Assembly (NCBI RefSeq): GCF_003336755.1
Contig: NZ_QMDI01000006.1
Location: 558,001-622,000, forward strand
From: Elioraea thermophila (ex Habib et al. 2022)
GTDB lineage: Bacteria; Pseudomonadota; Alphaproteobacteria; Acetobacterales; Acetobacteraceae
Reading direction: 5' to 3'
Length of the DNA: 64,000 bases
Below, piece by piece: positions 19,056 through 28,624 of the stretch. The stretch's first letter is position 1. Each line of letters begins with the position of its first letter. The notes beneath the pieces are model-generated. The model was given only the letters and a program-made list of their open reading frames with translations, searched no databases and was not told the origin of the DNA. The position numbers and the translations under genes are program-made.

Positions 19056-20669
19056 TCAGGCCTCCACCGCACGACCCTTGAGAGGGAAGAGTCCACGGGG
19101 TTTGACCTGGATGAACAGCACCAGAAGCACCAGTACGGCGATCTTGCCCAGCACCGCACCGGCGAAAGGCTCAAGGAGCTTGTTGACGATGCCCAAGGTG
19201 TAGGCCGCGACCAGCGTGCCCCAAAGGTTGCCCACGCCGCCGAACACCACGACCATGAAGCTGTCGATGATGTAGCCCTGGCCCAGGTTGGGGCTGACGT
19301 TGTCGATCTGGCTCAGCGCCACCCCCGCCAGGCCCGCCACCCCGGAACCGAGGGCGAAGGTGAGGCTGTCGATCCAGGGCACGCGGATGCCCATGCTGCC
19401 CGCCATGCGCCGGTTCTGCGTCACCGCCCGCATCTCGAGCCCGAGCCGGGTGCGGCGAATGACGAGCAGGAGCGCGAAGAAGACCGCGAAACCGAAGACG
19501 ATGATGGCGACACGGTTGCGCGTCAGCATCAACTCGAACAGTTCGATCGACCCGCTCATCCAGGACGGATTGCCGACCTCGCGGTTGTTCGGACCGAAGA
19601 TGACGCGCACCGCCTGCTGCAGCATCAACGAGAGGCCGAAGGTGGCGAGCAGCGTCTCCAGCGGGCGGCCGTAGAGGAAGCGGATGATGGTGCGCTCGAT
19701 CAGCACGCCGGCCAGGGCGGCGACCACGAAGGCGAGCGGGAGGGCGATGAACAGCGAGTGGTCGAAGAGATGCGGCGCGTTGTCGCGGATCCAGTCCTGC
19801 ACGACGAAGGTGGTGTAGGCGCCGAGCATCACCATCTCCCCGTGCGCCATGTTGATCACGCCCATCACGCCGAAGGTGATGGCAAGCCCGATGGCGGCGA
19901 GCAGCAGGACGGAGCCGAGCGAGAGCCCGAACACCACGTCCTGGGCGGCATGCACGAGAGCGAGATGCCGGTCGATGGCACGGATGGCGGCGGAGGCCGC
20001 CTCCATCACCTCGGGCGGCTCGTCGCGCAAGGACGCGAGCAGGCCACGCGCATCGAGATCGTAGCGGGTGCGGATGGTCGCCACCGCCTCCACCTTCGCC
20101 GCCACGTCGCGGTCCGAGGCGAGCAGGGCGGCAGCCCGGGCCCACTCCATGGCACGGCGGATGCGCGGGTCGGTCTCGCGCGCGATCTGCGCCTCGAGCA
20201 CAGGGATCGCCTCGGGATCACGCGCGCGGAAGACTCGTTCCGCCGCCGAGAGGCGAACGCGCGGATCCGGCGAAGCGAGCTGCAGCGCGCCGAGAGCGGC
20301 GTCGAGCGATCGCCGCACGCGGTTGTTGACGCGGATGGGGCGAACATCGCGCGGGCTCACCCCCTCGACCACCTCGCCCGTCGCGGCGTCGCGGAAGCGC
20401 CCCTCGGCATCGCGCCAAAGGAGCGCACGATCGGCCGCACGCTGACCGAGCGTTCCCGCACGCAACGCCTCGACGATCGCCAAGGCCTGCGGGTGGCCGG
20501 AGACGGCGAGACGATCGATCGCGCGAGCAAGCTCGTCGAAGCCCGAGGCGGCGGCGATCGCCGCGACCGGATCCTCCGCCGCCTGCTGCGCGCGGGTGGG
20601 CGGCGCCTGGATGAACGCGGCGAAGATCAGAAGGGCGAGGCAGAGAACGAGGCGGAGGAGAACGCCCAT
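19056..20669 (-). CDS. urtB: Urea ABC transporter permease subunit UrtB
   Basis: A 537-residue permease with the UrtB-specific extra N-terminal domain: a signal-like segment (residues 1-28), then about 210 soluble HEAT-like residues rich in LLASDRD and RTRYDLDARG turns, then a LivH-type membrane domain beginning GLSLGSVLLLAAIGLAITFGVMG. Diagnostic blocks are INMAHGEMVMLGAYTTFV, IRFLYGRPLETLLATFGLSL and FGPNNREVGNP. The ATG (MGVLLRLVLCL) gives the normal family length. It starts 74 nt after urtA and is 3 nt before urtC. Confidence 0.94.
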   Translation of the reverse strand: MGVLLRLVLCLALLIFAAFIQAPPTRAQQAAEDPVAAIAAASGFDELARAIDRLAVSGHPQALAIVEALRAGTLGQRAADRALLWRDAEGRFRDAATGEVVEGVSPRDVRPIRVNNRVRRSLDAALGALQLASPDPRVRLSAAERVFRARDPEAIPVLEAQIARETDPRIRRAMEWARAAALLASDRDVAAKVEAVATIRTRYDLDARGLLASLRDEPPEVMEAASAAIRAIDRHLALVHAAQDVVFGLSLGSVLLLAAIGLAITFGVMGVINMAHGEMVMLGAYTTFVVQDWIRDNAPHLFDHSLFIALPLAFVVAALAGVLIERTIIRFLYGRPLETLLATFGLSLMLQQAVRVIFGPNNREVGNPSWMSGSIELFELMLTRNRVAIIVFGFAVFFALLLVIRRTRLGLEMRAVTQNRRMAGSMGIRVPWIDSLTFALGSGVAGLAGVALSQIDNVSPNLGQGYIIDSFMVVVFGGVGNLWGTLVAAYTLGIVNKLLEPFAGAVLGKIAVLVLLVLFIQVKPRGLFPLKGRAVEA

Positions 20670-20743
20670 CGCACCGATGCGAAGAGAGGCGCGGTGGCGG
20701 GCCGACACGGGCCGGCCCGCCACGGCCGTGACGAGAACGATCG

Positions 20744-22042
20744 TCAGCTCTGGCCGCCGCAGCGACCGGTGCGCACGTTGAAGTTGCCGCAGCGCATCGG
20801 TGGGCGCCAATCCGCGATCAGGTCCTTCGAGCCCTCGAGGTAGTCGGACCACTCGTCGCCAACGACCGTGCCCTTCGTCTGCCACACCACGTTGAACTGC
20901 CCATCCGCCTGGATCTCGCCGATCAGCACCGGCTTGGTGATGTGATGGTTCGGCATCATCGCCGCGATGGAGCCGGTGAGGTTCGGCACTGCGACGCCGA
21001 TCATGGCGTCGATCACCGGGTCGGGGTCCGGCGTGCCGGCCTTTTGCACCGCCTGCACCCACATGTTGAAGCCGATGTAGTGCGCCTCCATCGGGTCGTT
21101 GGTCGGGCGGCGCGGGTTGCGGATGAACTTGTGCCAGGTGTCGATGAACGCCTTGTTCTCGGGCGTATCGACGCTCATGAAGTAGTTCCAGGCGGCGAGG
21201 TGGCCGACCAGCGGCCCGGTGTCGATGCCGGCAAGCTCCTCCTCGCCGACCGAGAAGGCGACGACCGGGATGTCGGTCGCCTTGATGCCCTGGTTGGCGA
21301 GTTCCTTGTAGAACGGCACGTTGGCGTCGCCGTTGATGGTGGAAACGACGGCCGTCTTCTTTCCGGCCGAGCCGAACCGCTTCACCTGGGCGACGATCGA
21401 CTGCCAATCCGAATGCCCGAACGGCGTGTAGTTGACGAAGATATCCTCCGCCGCCACGCCCTTCGACTTCAGGTAGGCATCGAGAATGCGGTTGGTGGTG
21501 CGCGGATAGACGTAGTCGGTGCCGAGCAGCGCCCAGCGCTGCACCTTCTCCTCGTTCATCAGGTAGTCGACAGCGGGGATCGCCTGCTGGTTCGGTGCCG
21601 CACCGGTGTAGAAGATGTTGCGGCTCGATTCCTCGCCCTCGTACTGCACGGGATAGAAGAGGATGTTGTTCAGCTCCTCGAACACCGGCAGCACCGACTT
21701 GCGCGAGACCGAGGTCCAGCAGCCGAACACGGCGGAGACGCGATGCACGCTGATCAGTTCGCGCGCGCGTTCGGCGAACAGCGGCCAGTTCGAGGCTGGG
21801 TCGACCACGACGGGCTCGATGCGCCGGCCGAGCACGCCGCCTTTCTTGTTCTGCTCCTCGACCAGCATCAGCATGACGTCGCGCAGCGTCGTCTCGCTGA
21901 TCGCCATCGTGCCGGAGAGGGAGTGGAGCACGCCGATGCGGATCGGTGCTGCCTGCGCGCGCACATAGGGCGCGGCGAGGGTGGTTGCGGCGATCGCGCC
22001 GGCAGTGCCGGCGAGCAGGGAGCGGCGCGAAAGTGTTGTCAT
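20744..22042 (-). CDS. urtA: Urea ABC transporter substrate-binding protein UrtA
   Basis: A 432-residue periplasmic urea-binding protein. It begins with a twin-arginine-like signal (SRRSLLAGTAGAIAATTLAAPYVRAQ) and continues IRIGVLHSLSGTMAISETTLRD, VVVDPASNWPLFAERARELI, VFGCWTSVSRKSVLPVFEE and NNILFYPVQYEGEESSRNIFYTGAAPNQQ, all hallmark UrtA segments. The ATG was chosen because GAGGAGG lies 9 nt upstream and a longer reading has no signal peptide. It is the first gene of the whole urt-ure cluster; the upstream 275 nt hold the presumed promoter. Confidence 0.95.
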   Translation of the reverse strand: MTTLSRRSLLAGTAGAIAATTLAAPYVRAQAAPIRIGVLHSLSGTMAISETTLRDVMLMLVEEQNKKGGVLGRRIEPVVVDPASNWPLFAERARELISVHRVSAVFGCWTSVSRKSVLPVFEELNNILFYPVQYEGEESSRNIFYTGAAPNQQAIPAVDYLMNEEKVQRWALLGTDYVYPRTTNRILDAYLKSKGVAAEDIFVNYTPFGHSDWQSIVAQVKRFGSAGKKTAVVSTINGDANVPFYKELANQGIKATDIPVVAFSVGEEELAGIDTGPLVGHLAAWNYFMSVDTPENKAFIDTWHKFIRNPRRPTNDPMEAHYIGFNMWVQAVQKAGTPDPDPVIDAMIGVAVPNLTGSIAAMMPNHHITKPVLIGEIQADGQFNVVWQTKGTVVGDEWSDYLEGSKDLIADWRPPMRCGNFNVRTGRCGGQS

Positions 22043-22317
22043 GTCGAACAGCCTCCTCGAACCCCACGGTGAGCAGGCCCCGCTCCCCCGCCTGTCGCGC
22101 GTCACTCGACCTTGACAGGAGCGTGTCAGGCCCGCCCACCTAAACGGAGCACGTCGCATGCCATGATCCGAAAGCGCGACGGCGATGCCGCGCCGCGATC
22201 GCCGTGCCCATGGAAACAGCACGCCGGCACGGCACCTGGCGCGATTCTGTGCAGGCCAGCCGGATCAATCGGAGGGTGGTCGATGTTGGGCGCGTCCCAC
22301 CGCGCCGCCCGCTTGCC
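22043..22317. promoter_or_regulatory. Promoter region of the urt-ure operon, with an inverted repeat
   Basis: The gap between the Fe(III)-type ATPase stop and urtA. It holds an inverted repeat with arms TGACA and TGTCA separated by 6 nt at 22113-22128, ending about 70 nt before the urtA start; this placement fits an operator or activator site for a nitrogen- or pyrimidine-responsive regulator. I see no convincing -24/-12 sigma-54 pair and no clear terminator for the upstream gene. Confidence 0.35.
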
Positions 22318-23352
22318 TCAACCGAGCGGGATGGCGCGGCTGAACGCGAGGGACACGAGCGTGCCGGCGGCAACCGCCGGTTCGCTGGACGGGGCGGTGG
22401 CGAACAGGAGCCCTGCCGGCGTGTCGACCTCGTACTCCATGTGCCCGCCGACGAAGACCGCCCGTCGCACCGTGCCGGGCAGCCCTGCCGTGCCGTCGGG
22501 AGGAGTGAGCCGAATCGCCTCCGGCCGCACCGCGAGCCGCATCCGTCCCGCTGCCTGCCTGGTCAACGGGGCCTCGAGCGCGTGATTGCCGATGACGAGG
22601 CGTGCGACGCCGTCGGGTCCGGCGGCAACCTCGGCCTCGATCACGTTCGCCTCGCCCATGAAGTCGGCGACGAACGGGTCGGCGGGCGCGTCGTAGAGCT
22701 CGCGCGGCGAGCCCATCTGCGCGATCCGACCCTCGCGCATCACCACCACGATGTCGGAGACGGCGAGCGCCTCAGCCTGGTCGTGCGTGACATAGACCAC
22801 GGTCAGGCCGAGCCGGCGCTGCAGGTCGCGAATGTCCTCGCGCACGCGCCGACGCAAGCGCGCGTCGAGATTCGACAAGGGTTCGTCGAACAGCAGCACG
22901 CGCGGGCGAAGCACGAGCGCCCGCGCCACCGCGACACGTTGCTGCTGCCCACCGGACAGCGCGCTCGGCTGGCGATCGCCGAGGCCGGCAAGCCCCAACG
23001 TGTCGAGCATTTCCTCGGCACGCGCGAGGGCGGCACGCTTCGCCATCCCGCCGACGATCAGCCCGTAGGCGACGTTCTCGCGCACGCTCATGTGGGGAAA
23101 GAGCGCATAGGATTGGAACACCATCGCCACACGCCGTTCCGCTGCCGGCAGGGCGGTGACATCCCGCCCCTCGATCTCGATCCGGCCCTCCGTCGGCAGC
23201 TCGAGCCCCGCGATCAGACGCAAGGTCGTCGTCTTGCCGCAGCCCGAGGGGCCAAGCAGCGTGGTCAGCGTGCCTTCGGCGAGGGTGAAGGAGACGCGGT
23301 CGACCGCGCGCGTCGCCCCGAACAGTTTCGAGACGGTCTCGAAGCGGATCAT
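22318..23352 (-). CDS. Fe(III)-type ABC transporter ATP-binding protein
   Basis: A 344-residue MalK/PotA-FbpC-type ATPase. Walker A is GPSGCGKTTTLRLIAG, the signature is LSGGQQQRVAVARALV, Walker B is VLLFDEPLSNLDARLRRRVRE and the H-loop is YVTHDQAEA; a C-terminal TOBE domain (about 240-344) is present. It overlaps the permease start by 4 nt and is the last gene of a binding protein-permease-ATPase operon. Iron, spermidine-like or phosphonate substrates are all possible; the fused two-module permease favours the Fe(III)/Sfu group. Confidence 0.88.
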   Translation of the reverse strand: MIRFETVSKLFGATRAVDRVSFTLAEGTLTTLLGPSGCGKTTTLRLIAGLELPTEGRIEIEGRDVTALPAAERRVAMVFQSYALFPHMSVRENVAYGLIVGGMAKRAALARAEEMLDTLGLAGLGDRQPSALSGGQQQRVAVARALVLRPRVLLFDEPLSNLDARLRRRVREDIRDLQRRLGLTVVYVTHDQAEALAVSDIVVVMREGRIAQMGSPRELYDAPADPFVADFMGEANVIEAEVAAGPDGVARLVIGNHALEAPLTRQAAGRMRLAVRPEAIRLTPPDGTAGLPGTVRRAVFVGGHMEYEVDTPAGLLFATAPSSEPAVAAGTLVSLAFSRAIPLG

Positions 23353-25481
23353 GCGCCGACGCGAACGAGCGGGGCGGCCGCACGGCGGCCGAGGCGGGCG
23401 GCGCCCACCACGCGGTCGATGATCAGGATGACGAGGAGCATGAGCACGATCAGCACAGACGAATAGGCGATGGCGAGGCTGATCTCGCCCGCCTCGACCC
23501 GGCCGACGATGTAGACGGTGGCCATGTTGTGCCGGGCCGAGACCAGGAAGATCACCGCCGAGACCGCCGTCATCGCCTGCACGAAGGCGTAGGCGAGGGC
23601 GGCGACGATGGCCGGCCGAAGCAGCGGCAGCACCACGCGGCGCAGCGTGGTCGCGGCATCCGCCCCCATGGTGGCGGAGGCCTCATCGAGCGAACGGTCG
23701 ATCTGCGCGAGCGCCGCGAGCCCGCCGCGCACGCCCACCGGCATGTTGCGGAAGACGAAGCAGAGGATGAGGATCAGGCCCGTGCCGGTGATCTCGAGCG
23801 GGGGAACGTTGAAGGCAGTGACGTAAGCGACCCCCACCACCGTGCCCGGGATGGCGAAGGTGAGGAGGGTGACGAACTCCAGCGTGCCCTTGCCGCGGAA
23901 GCTCGTGCGGGCGAACAGCCAGGCGAGCAGGATGCCGACGAAGGCGGTGATCGGGGCGGAGATCGCCGCCACCTCGAGGGTGGTGAACAGGCTGTCCCAG
24001 GCCGCGCCGCGGAAGTGGAGGCCAAACGCGGAACGTTCGATCGCGAAGCCTTCGATGAAGTGGCGCCAGGTGAAGGTGAGGTCGAAGCGGCCGATGTCGT
24101 GCACGAAGGCGCCGAACAGGATGATCGCGTAGACGATCGCGGTGAACGCCGCCCAGGGCCAAGCGAGGGCGGAGACGAGGCGGCGAAGGCCTGCCGGGAG
24201 TGGAGCGGGAATGCCGGCATCGCCCTTGCCGGCGACCGTCACGTATTGCCGTCGCCCCACCCACCGCTCCTGCAGCCAGAACGCGCCGAGCGTCAGACCG
24301 AGCAGCAGGATGGCGAGGGCGGCTGCCCGGCCCGGCTCGTGCCGAGCCCCGGCGATGGCGAAGAAGATCCGGGTGGCGAGCACGTCGAACTCGCCCCCCA
24401 ACACGAGCGGGTTGCCGAAATCGCCGAGGCTTTCGACGAAACCGAGCAGGGCCGCGTTGGCGAGTGCCGGGCGAAGCAAGGGCAAGGTGACGGTGGCGAA
24501 CACGCGCGCGGGCCGCGCCCCCATCGTCGCCGCCGATTCCTCAAGGGAGGGTGCGATCGCGCGCAAGGCAGCGGAGAGGAGAAGGAAGGCGATCGGTGTC
24601 TGCGACAACAGTTGGGCGAGGAGCACGCCCGGCAGGCCGTAGATCCAGCGCGTGCGCGGAATGTCGAACAGCTCCCACAGCAGGGCGGTGACGATGCCGG
24701 TGCGGCCGAACAGCACGATCAGCGCCAGAGAGACGACGAAGGGGGGCGTGATGAGCGGCAGCACGGCGAGGGCGCGGAACACCCCCGTGTGCGCGAGGCC
24801 GCCGCGCGTCTCGAGGAGCGCGAAGGCGAGGCCGAGCAGGGTGGAGAGCACGCCCGTCAGCGCGGCCAGCAGCAGCGTGTTCCACACCACGCCGCATCGC
24901 ACGCCGCCCGCGAGGCAGGCGAGGCCCCAGGCCTCCGGCGCGGCAAGCCGGTCAAACGCGACGGCGAGCGAGAACCGCCCCGCCTCGACGAAGACGTCGA
25001 CCAGCACGCGCAGGATGGGGAGGAAGACGAACAAGGCGAGCGAGACGCCGCCGGCGACGGCGATCAGCGCCACCGTGGCGTCGGCGTTGAACGCGCGGGC
25101 GCGGGCGAAGCCGAGCGCGATCAGCATGGTGGCGGCGGCGAGCGCGGCGGCGGCGCCGGGGCCGAAGGCGGGCTGCCGCACGCCGGCACCGAACAGCGCT
25201 TCGGCGATCGGCCAGGTGGTGGTCGGCAGGCCGATCGCGATCCCCTGCAGGAGCAGGAGCACGAGGGCCGCCGCCGCCAGCGCCACCAGCCCGCGACCGG
25301 CGCGCGGCGCCGCAAGTGCCGTTGCCGCCGCAGCGACGAGGCAGGCCAAGCCCGGCCACAGCCACGGCCGGTCGGGCAACAGCGGAAGCAGGGCCTCGGC
25401 CCTGCCGGCGTACCAGGGCAGGGGAAAGAGGGCGATGGCGGCGGCAAACGCCGCCGCCCAGTCGAGACGGACGGAGGTCAA
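23349..25481 (-). CDS. Fe(III)-type ABC transporter permease, two fused permease modules
   Basis: A 710-residue inner-membrane protein with roughly fourteen hydrophobic segments. The first module has the EAA-like loop ALRAIAPSLEESAATMGARPARVFATVTLPLLRPAL (about 310-345) and the second ALAQIDRSLDEASATMGADAATTLRRVVLPLLRPA (about 600-640), so two binding-protein-dependent permease domains are fused as in FbpB/SfuB. An additional N-terminal stretch of 160 residues adds several membrane segments beyond the usual 500-560 residue length. The gene sits between the binding protein (13 nt) and the ATPase (4-nt overlap). Confidence 0.88.
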   Translation of the reverse strand: MTSVRLDWAAAFAAAIALFPLPWYAGRAEALLPLLPDRPWLWPGLACLVAAAATALAAPRAGRGLVALAAAALVLLLLQGIAIGLPTTTWPIAEALFGAGVRQPAFGPGAAAALAAATMLIALGFARARAFNADATVALIAVAGGVSLALFVFLPILRVLVDVFVEAGRFSLAVAFDRLAAPEAWGLACLAGGVRCGVVWNTLLLAALTGVLSTLLGLAFALLETRGGLAHTGVFRALAVLPLITPPFVVSLALIVLFGRTGIVTALLWELFDIPRTRWIYGLPGVLLAQLLSQTPIAFLLLSAALRAIAPSLEESAATMGARPARVFATVTLPLLRPALANAALLGFVESLGDFGNPLVLGGEFDVLATRIFFAIAGARHEPGRAAALAILLLGLTLGAFWLQERWVGRRQYVTVAGKGDAGIPAPLPAGLRRLVSALAWPWAAFTAIVYAIILFGAFVHDIGRFDLTFTWRHFIEGFAIERSAFGLHFRGAAWDSLFTTLEVAAISAPITAFVGILLAWLFARTSFRGKGTLEFVTLLTFAIPGTVVGVAYVTAFNVPPLEITGTGLILILCFVFRNMPVGVRGGLAALAQIDRSLDEASATMGADAATTLRRVVLPLLRPAIVAALAYAFVQAMTAVSAVIFLVSARHNMATVYIVGRVEAGEISLAIAYSSVLIVLMLLVILIIDRVVGAARLGRRAAAPLVRVGA

Positions 25482-25494
25482 ACGCGCCTGCGGC

Positions 25495-26523
25495 TCAGCG
25501 CGCGGCCGCCCTCACCTCGCGATCCCAGCGCTGCAGGAGCCTCGTGCGTTCCGCCGCGCTGCCCCAACGGGCGAAATCGTAGTCGATCAGCTTCACGTCC
25601 TCGAAGCGCGGGGCTTCGGGCGGGATCGGCGCCTCGCGGTTGGACGGGATCTGGTAGGCCTTGGCGGTGGCGCCGATCGCCTGCGCCTCCGCCGTCAGCG
25701 CCCAGTCGTAGAAGCGCTTGGCGTTGTCGAGGTTGCGCGCACCCTTGATGATGCTCATCGAACCGATCTCGTAGCCTGTCCCTTCACACGGTGCGACGAT
25801 CTGCACCGGGGCACCTGCGACCTTCTGGGTCACGGCGTCGTGCAGGAAGGTGATGCCGACCAGCGTCTCGCCGGTCGCCACCGCCCGTGCCGGCGCAGCA
25901 CCGGATCGCGTGTACTGGTTGATGTTGCGATGGAGCGCGCGGAGATACTCGAACGCAGGCTCCTCGCCCTTCAGCTGCACGATGGTGGCGAGCATGGTGT
26001 AGGCGGTGCCGGAGGTGTTCGGGTCCGCCATCTGCACCTCGCCGCGGAATTCGGGGCGCAGCAGGTCGGCCCAGCAGCGCGGGGCGGCGATGCGGCGGCG
26101 CTCGAGCTCGCGCGCGTTGAAGGAATAGCCGAGAGCGCCGGCGTAAATCCCGACCGTGCGGAAGCCGGATTGTTCCGCCTGGCGGACAGCCCAGGGGTGA
26201 AGCAGGGCGAGGTTCGGCGAGCGATACTCCTCGGTGAGCCCCTCTTCCGCCGCCTGCAGATGCGGATCGCCGGTCCCACCCCACCAGACGTCGCCGCGCG
26301 GGTTGGCGCGCTCGGCGCGGATCTGCGTCAAGGTCTCGCCCGAGCTGCGCCGGGTCATGGCCACACGGATGCCGGTGGCGCGTTCGAAGGCCGCCATCAT
26401 CGGCCGGCACCACTCCTCCTGCACGGTGCAGTAGACGACAAGCTCGCCCTGCGCGCGGGCCGGCGAGGCGATGACGGCGGCGGCGAGGGCCGCCCCGGCG
26501 ATGACGAGACGACGGGTGCGCAT
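25495..26523 (-). CDS. Fe(III)-type ABC transporter substrate-binding protein
   Basis: A 342-residue periplasmic binding protein. A signal peptide (MRTRRLVIAGAALAAAVI to ASPARAQ) is followed by LVVYCTVQEEWCRPMMAAFERATGIRV, RGDVWWGGTGDPH and PNTSGTAYTMLATIV, matching FbpA/AfuA-like family 6 binding proteins. GGGAGG lies 4 nt upstream of the chosen ATG; the frame is open further but that part has no signal. The iron-binding tyrosine pair typical of true FbpA is not clearly present (only YDFARW near the end), so the ligand may be a different oxyanion or phosphonate. Confidence 0.87.
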   Translation of the reverse strand: MRTRRLVIAGAALAAAVIASPARAQGELVVYCTVQEEWCRPMMAAFERATGIRVAMTRRSSGETLTQIRAERANPRGDVWWGGTGDPHLQAAEEGLTEEYRSPNLALLHPWAVRQAEQSGFRTVGIYAGALGYSFNARELERRRIAAPRCWADLLRPEFRGEVQMADPNTSGTAYTMLATIVQLKGEEPAFEYLRALHRNINQYTRSGAAPARAVATGETLVGITFLHDAVTQKVAGAPVQIVAPCEGTGYEIGSMSIIKGARNLDNAKRFYDWALTAEAQAIGATAKAYQIPSNREAPIPPEAPRFEDVKLIDYDFARWGSAAERTRLLQRWDREVRAAAR

Positions 26524-26689
26524 GGAACCTCCCTTCGACGGTGCGGCGGGTCGCCGCGAGCCGCGGGGATAGCAGAGACCGAGCCTCGCCCGCATGACAG
26601 ATCGATGACACAGGTCGCGGCCGGGCGGCGGCACCCCGGCGGTCGCGCGTACGGCGGCGTGGGGATCGGTCTTCCCCCATGGCGCGGCG

Positions 26690-27675
26690 CATGCCGCCGA
26701 GGATCGCCTGGCCGGCACCCACGCCAGAGCCCGGGGTGAAGAAGCGAACATCGGTCACGATGCCCGTTTCCGGCGCGACGACGACGGTGCGGGCCAGCAG
26801 ATCCTGGGCCGCGGCCAGCTGCGCGCGCGCCTCGGCGAGACGGCTCACGGCATTCTGCATCTCGCGCGCCGCCTCGTTGCGGCACGAGGTGTGCAGGTTG
26901 AGGATTTCGAGCTCGGCCTGGGCGATCGCCTGGCGTGCCTCGGCCGCCCGCGCCTCGCGTTCGCCGATTGCCCCTCGAGCTCGGCGACGAGACGCTGCAA
27001 CTCGAGGGCGCGCGTGCGTGTGGCGAAGCCGCGTGCCAGGAGTTCCGTCGTGCCGCGCAACTCGGTCTGCACCAGCGCGAGGCGACGCCGATGCGCGGCC
27101 GCCTGCGCCTCGTGCGCGGCGATCTGCTGTTCCAGCTGCGCCATGCGACGCCGCTGCACGGCAACCGCCCCCTCGCAGGCCTCGCGTCGCGCCGCAAACA
27201 AGGCTGCCTCGGCCGCAACCAGGGGCTCGGCCATCGCCTCCGCCACGCCGGAAGGAAAGCTGCGGGGAAATTCTAGGGCGGCGCGATCCCCCTTCTCGGC
27301 AGCCAGCCGCGCGATCCGCGCCTCCGCCGCGACCGTTCTCGCCCAGGCCTGGGCCAGCATCGCCCGCGGCTGCGCATCGTCGAGAAGGAGGAGAAGGTCG
27401 CCGGCCTCCACCCGCTGGCCCTCCACCACGCGCAGCCCGCGCAGGATTCCGCTTTCGAGAAGCGTCAAGGTCTTGCCCTTGCTCTGCACCGCGGGCTGGC
27501 CTGCGGCGGGGACAGCCCTGTCGAGACGGGCGACGGCCGCCCAGCCGATCAGTCCACCAAAGCCGACCAGGACGACGAGAAGCCCAACCAGAGCGAGCCG
27601 GCCGGGCGAGGGCCCGGCGGGCAGATCGCTCGCCTCCGCCGCGCCGGTTCCGGACATTGCGATCCCTTCGCTCAT
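26690..27675 (-). pseudogene. Broken type I secretion adaptor (HlyD family), frameshifted and 3'-truncated
   Basis: The first 230 residues read as an intact HlyD-type protein: N-tail, one membrane segment (ALVGLLVVLVGFGGLIGWAAVA), lipoyl half (VVEGQRVEAGDLLLLLDDAQ) and coiled coil. At 26971-26974 a C4 run (G4 on the coding strand) has lost one base; restoring it continues LVAELEGAIGEREARAAEA and then VVVAPETGIVTDVRFFTPGSG with GQAIL in another frame. Homology stops at GQAIL, before the beta-barrel domain, where the sequence runs into the leader of the Fe(III)-type binding protein. So there is one possible sequencing-type indel plus a real 3' deletion. Its ATG overlaps the next broken ABC gene. 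Confidence 0.75.
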
Positions 27676-28607
27676 GCCGCCTCCCGCTGCTCTTCGCTGA
27701 CGAGCCGCCCGCCGGCGAGCCGGACCACACGGTCGGCGACGCAGAGGAGGGGTCGCCGATGCGTCACCACCAGGATCGCAGCGCGGGCCCTGGCCGCAAC
27801 GAGAGCGGAGACGGGGACCTGCTCACCCTCATGGTCGAGCCCCGCATCGGGCTCGTCGAGGACAAGGGCCGGAGGATCGCCGAACAGCGCGCGCGAGAGA
27901 GCCAGGCGCTGTCGTTGCCCGTCGCTGAACTGCGGGTCGTTCGCGCCGGTCCGGGTCGCGTAGCCACGGGGAAGTCGGCCGACGATCTCCTGCAATCCGG
28001 CCGCTCGCGCTGCCGCGACCACCGGCTCGGCCGAGGTGAGATGAAAGCGTGCGATCGTATCCGCCACGGTTCCGGGCGGGAACTGTTGGCGCTGCGGCAC
28101 GGAGCCGAGGAGGCCGCGAGCAGCGGCGAGATCAGCAGGCAGGCCGGAGACGGCAGCCGCCCCCTCCGCCGGCGTCAGCACGCCTGCGGCGAGGCGAAGC
28201 GCGGTGGACTTCCCGCTGCCGTTCGGGCCGTTCAACACCACGGGCTCCCAAGGGGCCACGGCCAGGCTGACGCCATCGACAATGGCGCGGCCGCGACCGT
28301 CGTCCGCCCGAAAGACCACGTCGCGCAACACGATGCCGGATCCGTCGGGCACGACGCCGTCGGGTTCGGCGGCGACCCCGGGGAACGAGGGCACCCAGCC
28401 GACGCCAGGCCGGGCGAGCCGCCGCCGCGGATCGCCAAGGGGCGAGCAGCTGGTCGAGGGGGCCGAGGACCAGGGCGCGGGCGATGGCGAGCCTCTGCCG
28501 TTGGCCGCCCGACAGCAGGAAGCCGGCCTCGGTGATCGGCGTGGCGTAGCCGTGGGGAGCGCCGCGATGATGCGATGCAGCCTGACCCGTTTGGCCACCG
28601 CGATCAT
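27672..28607 (-). pseudogene. Remnants of two fused type I secretion ABC ATPase fragments
   Basis: Two nucleotide-binding fragments lie in tandem. The 5' one (28607 to about 28440) has only AVAKRVRLHRIIAALP, then after a missing C in a C4 run near 28554, GYATPITEAGFLLSGGQRQ and RLAIARALVLGP, and stops before Walker B. The 3' one (from about 28400) is a nearly whole ATPase domain: GPNGSGKSTALRL, an unusual FSDGQRQRLALSRALFG signature, ALVLDEPDAGLD and VVTHRRP. Neither has its membrane domain. This fits a pair of tandem exporter genes collapsed by deletion, next to the broken HlyD gene. Confidence 0.7.
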
Positions 28608-28624
28608 GGCACGCGGTTCGACAG

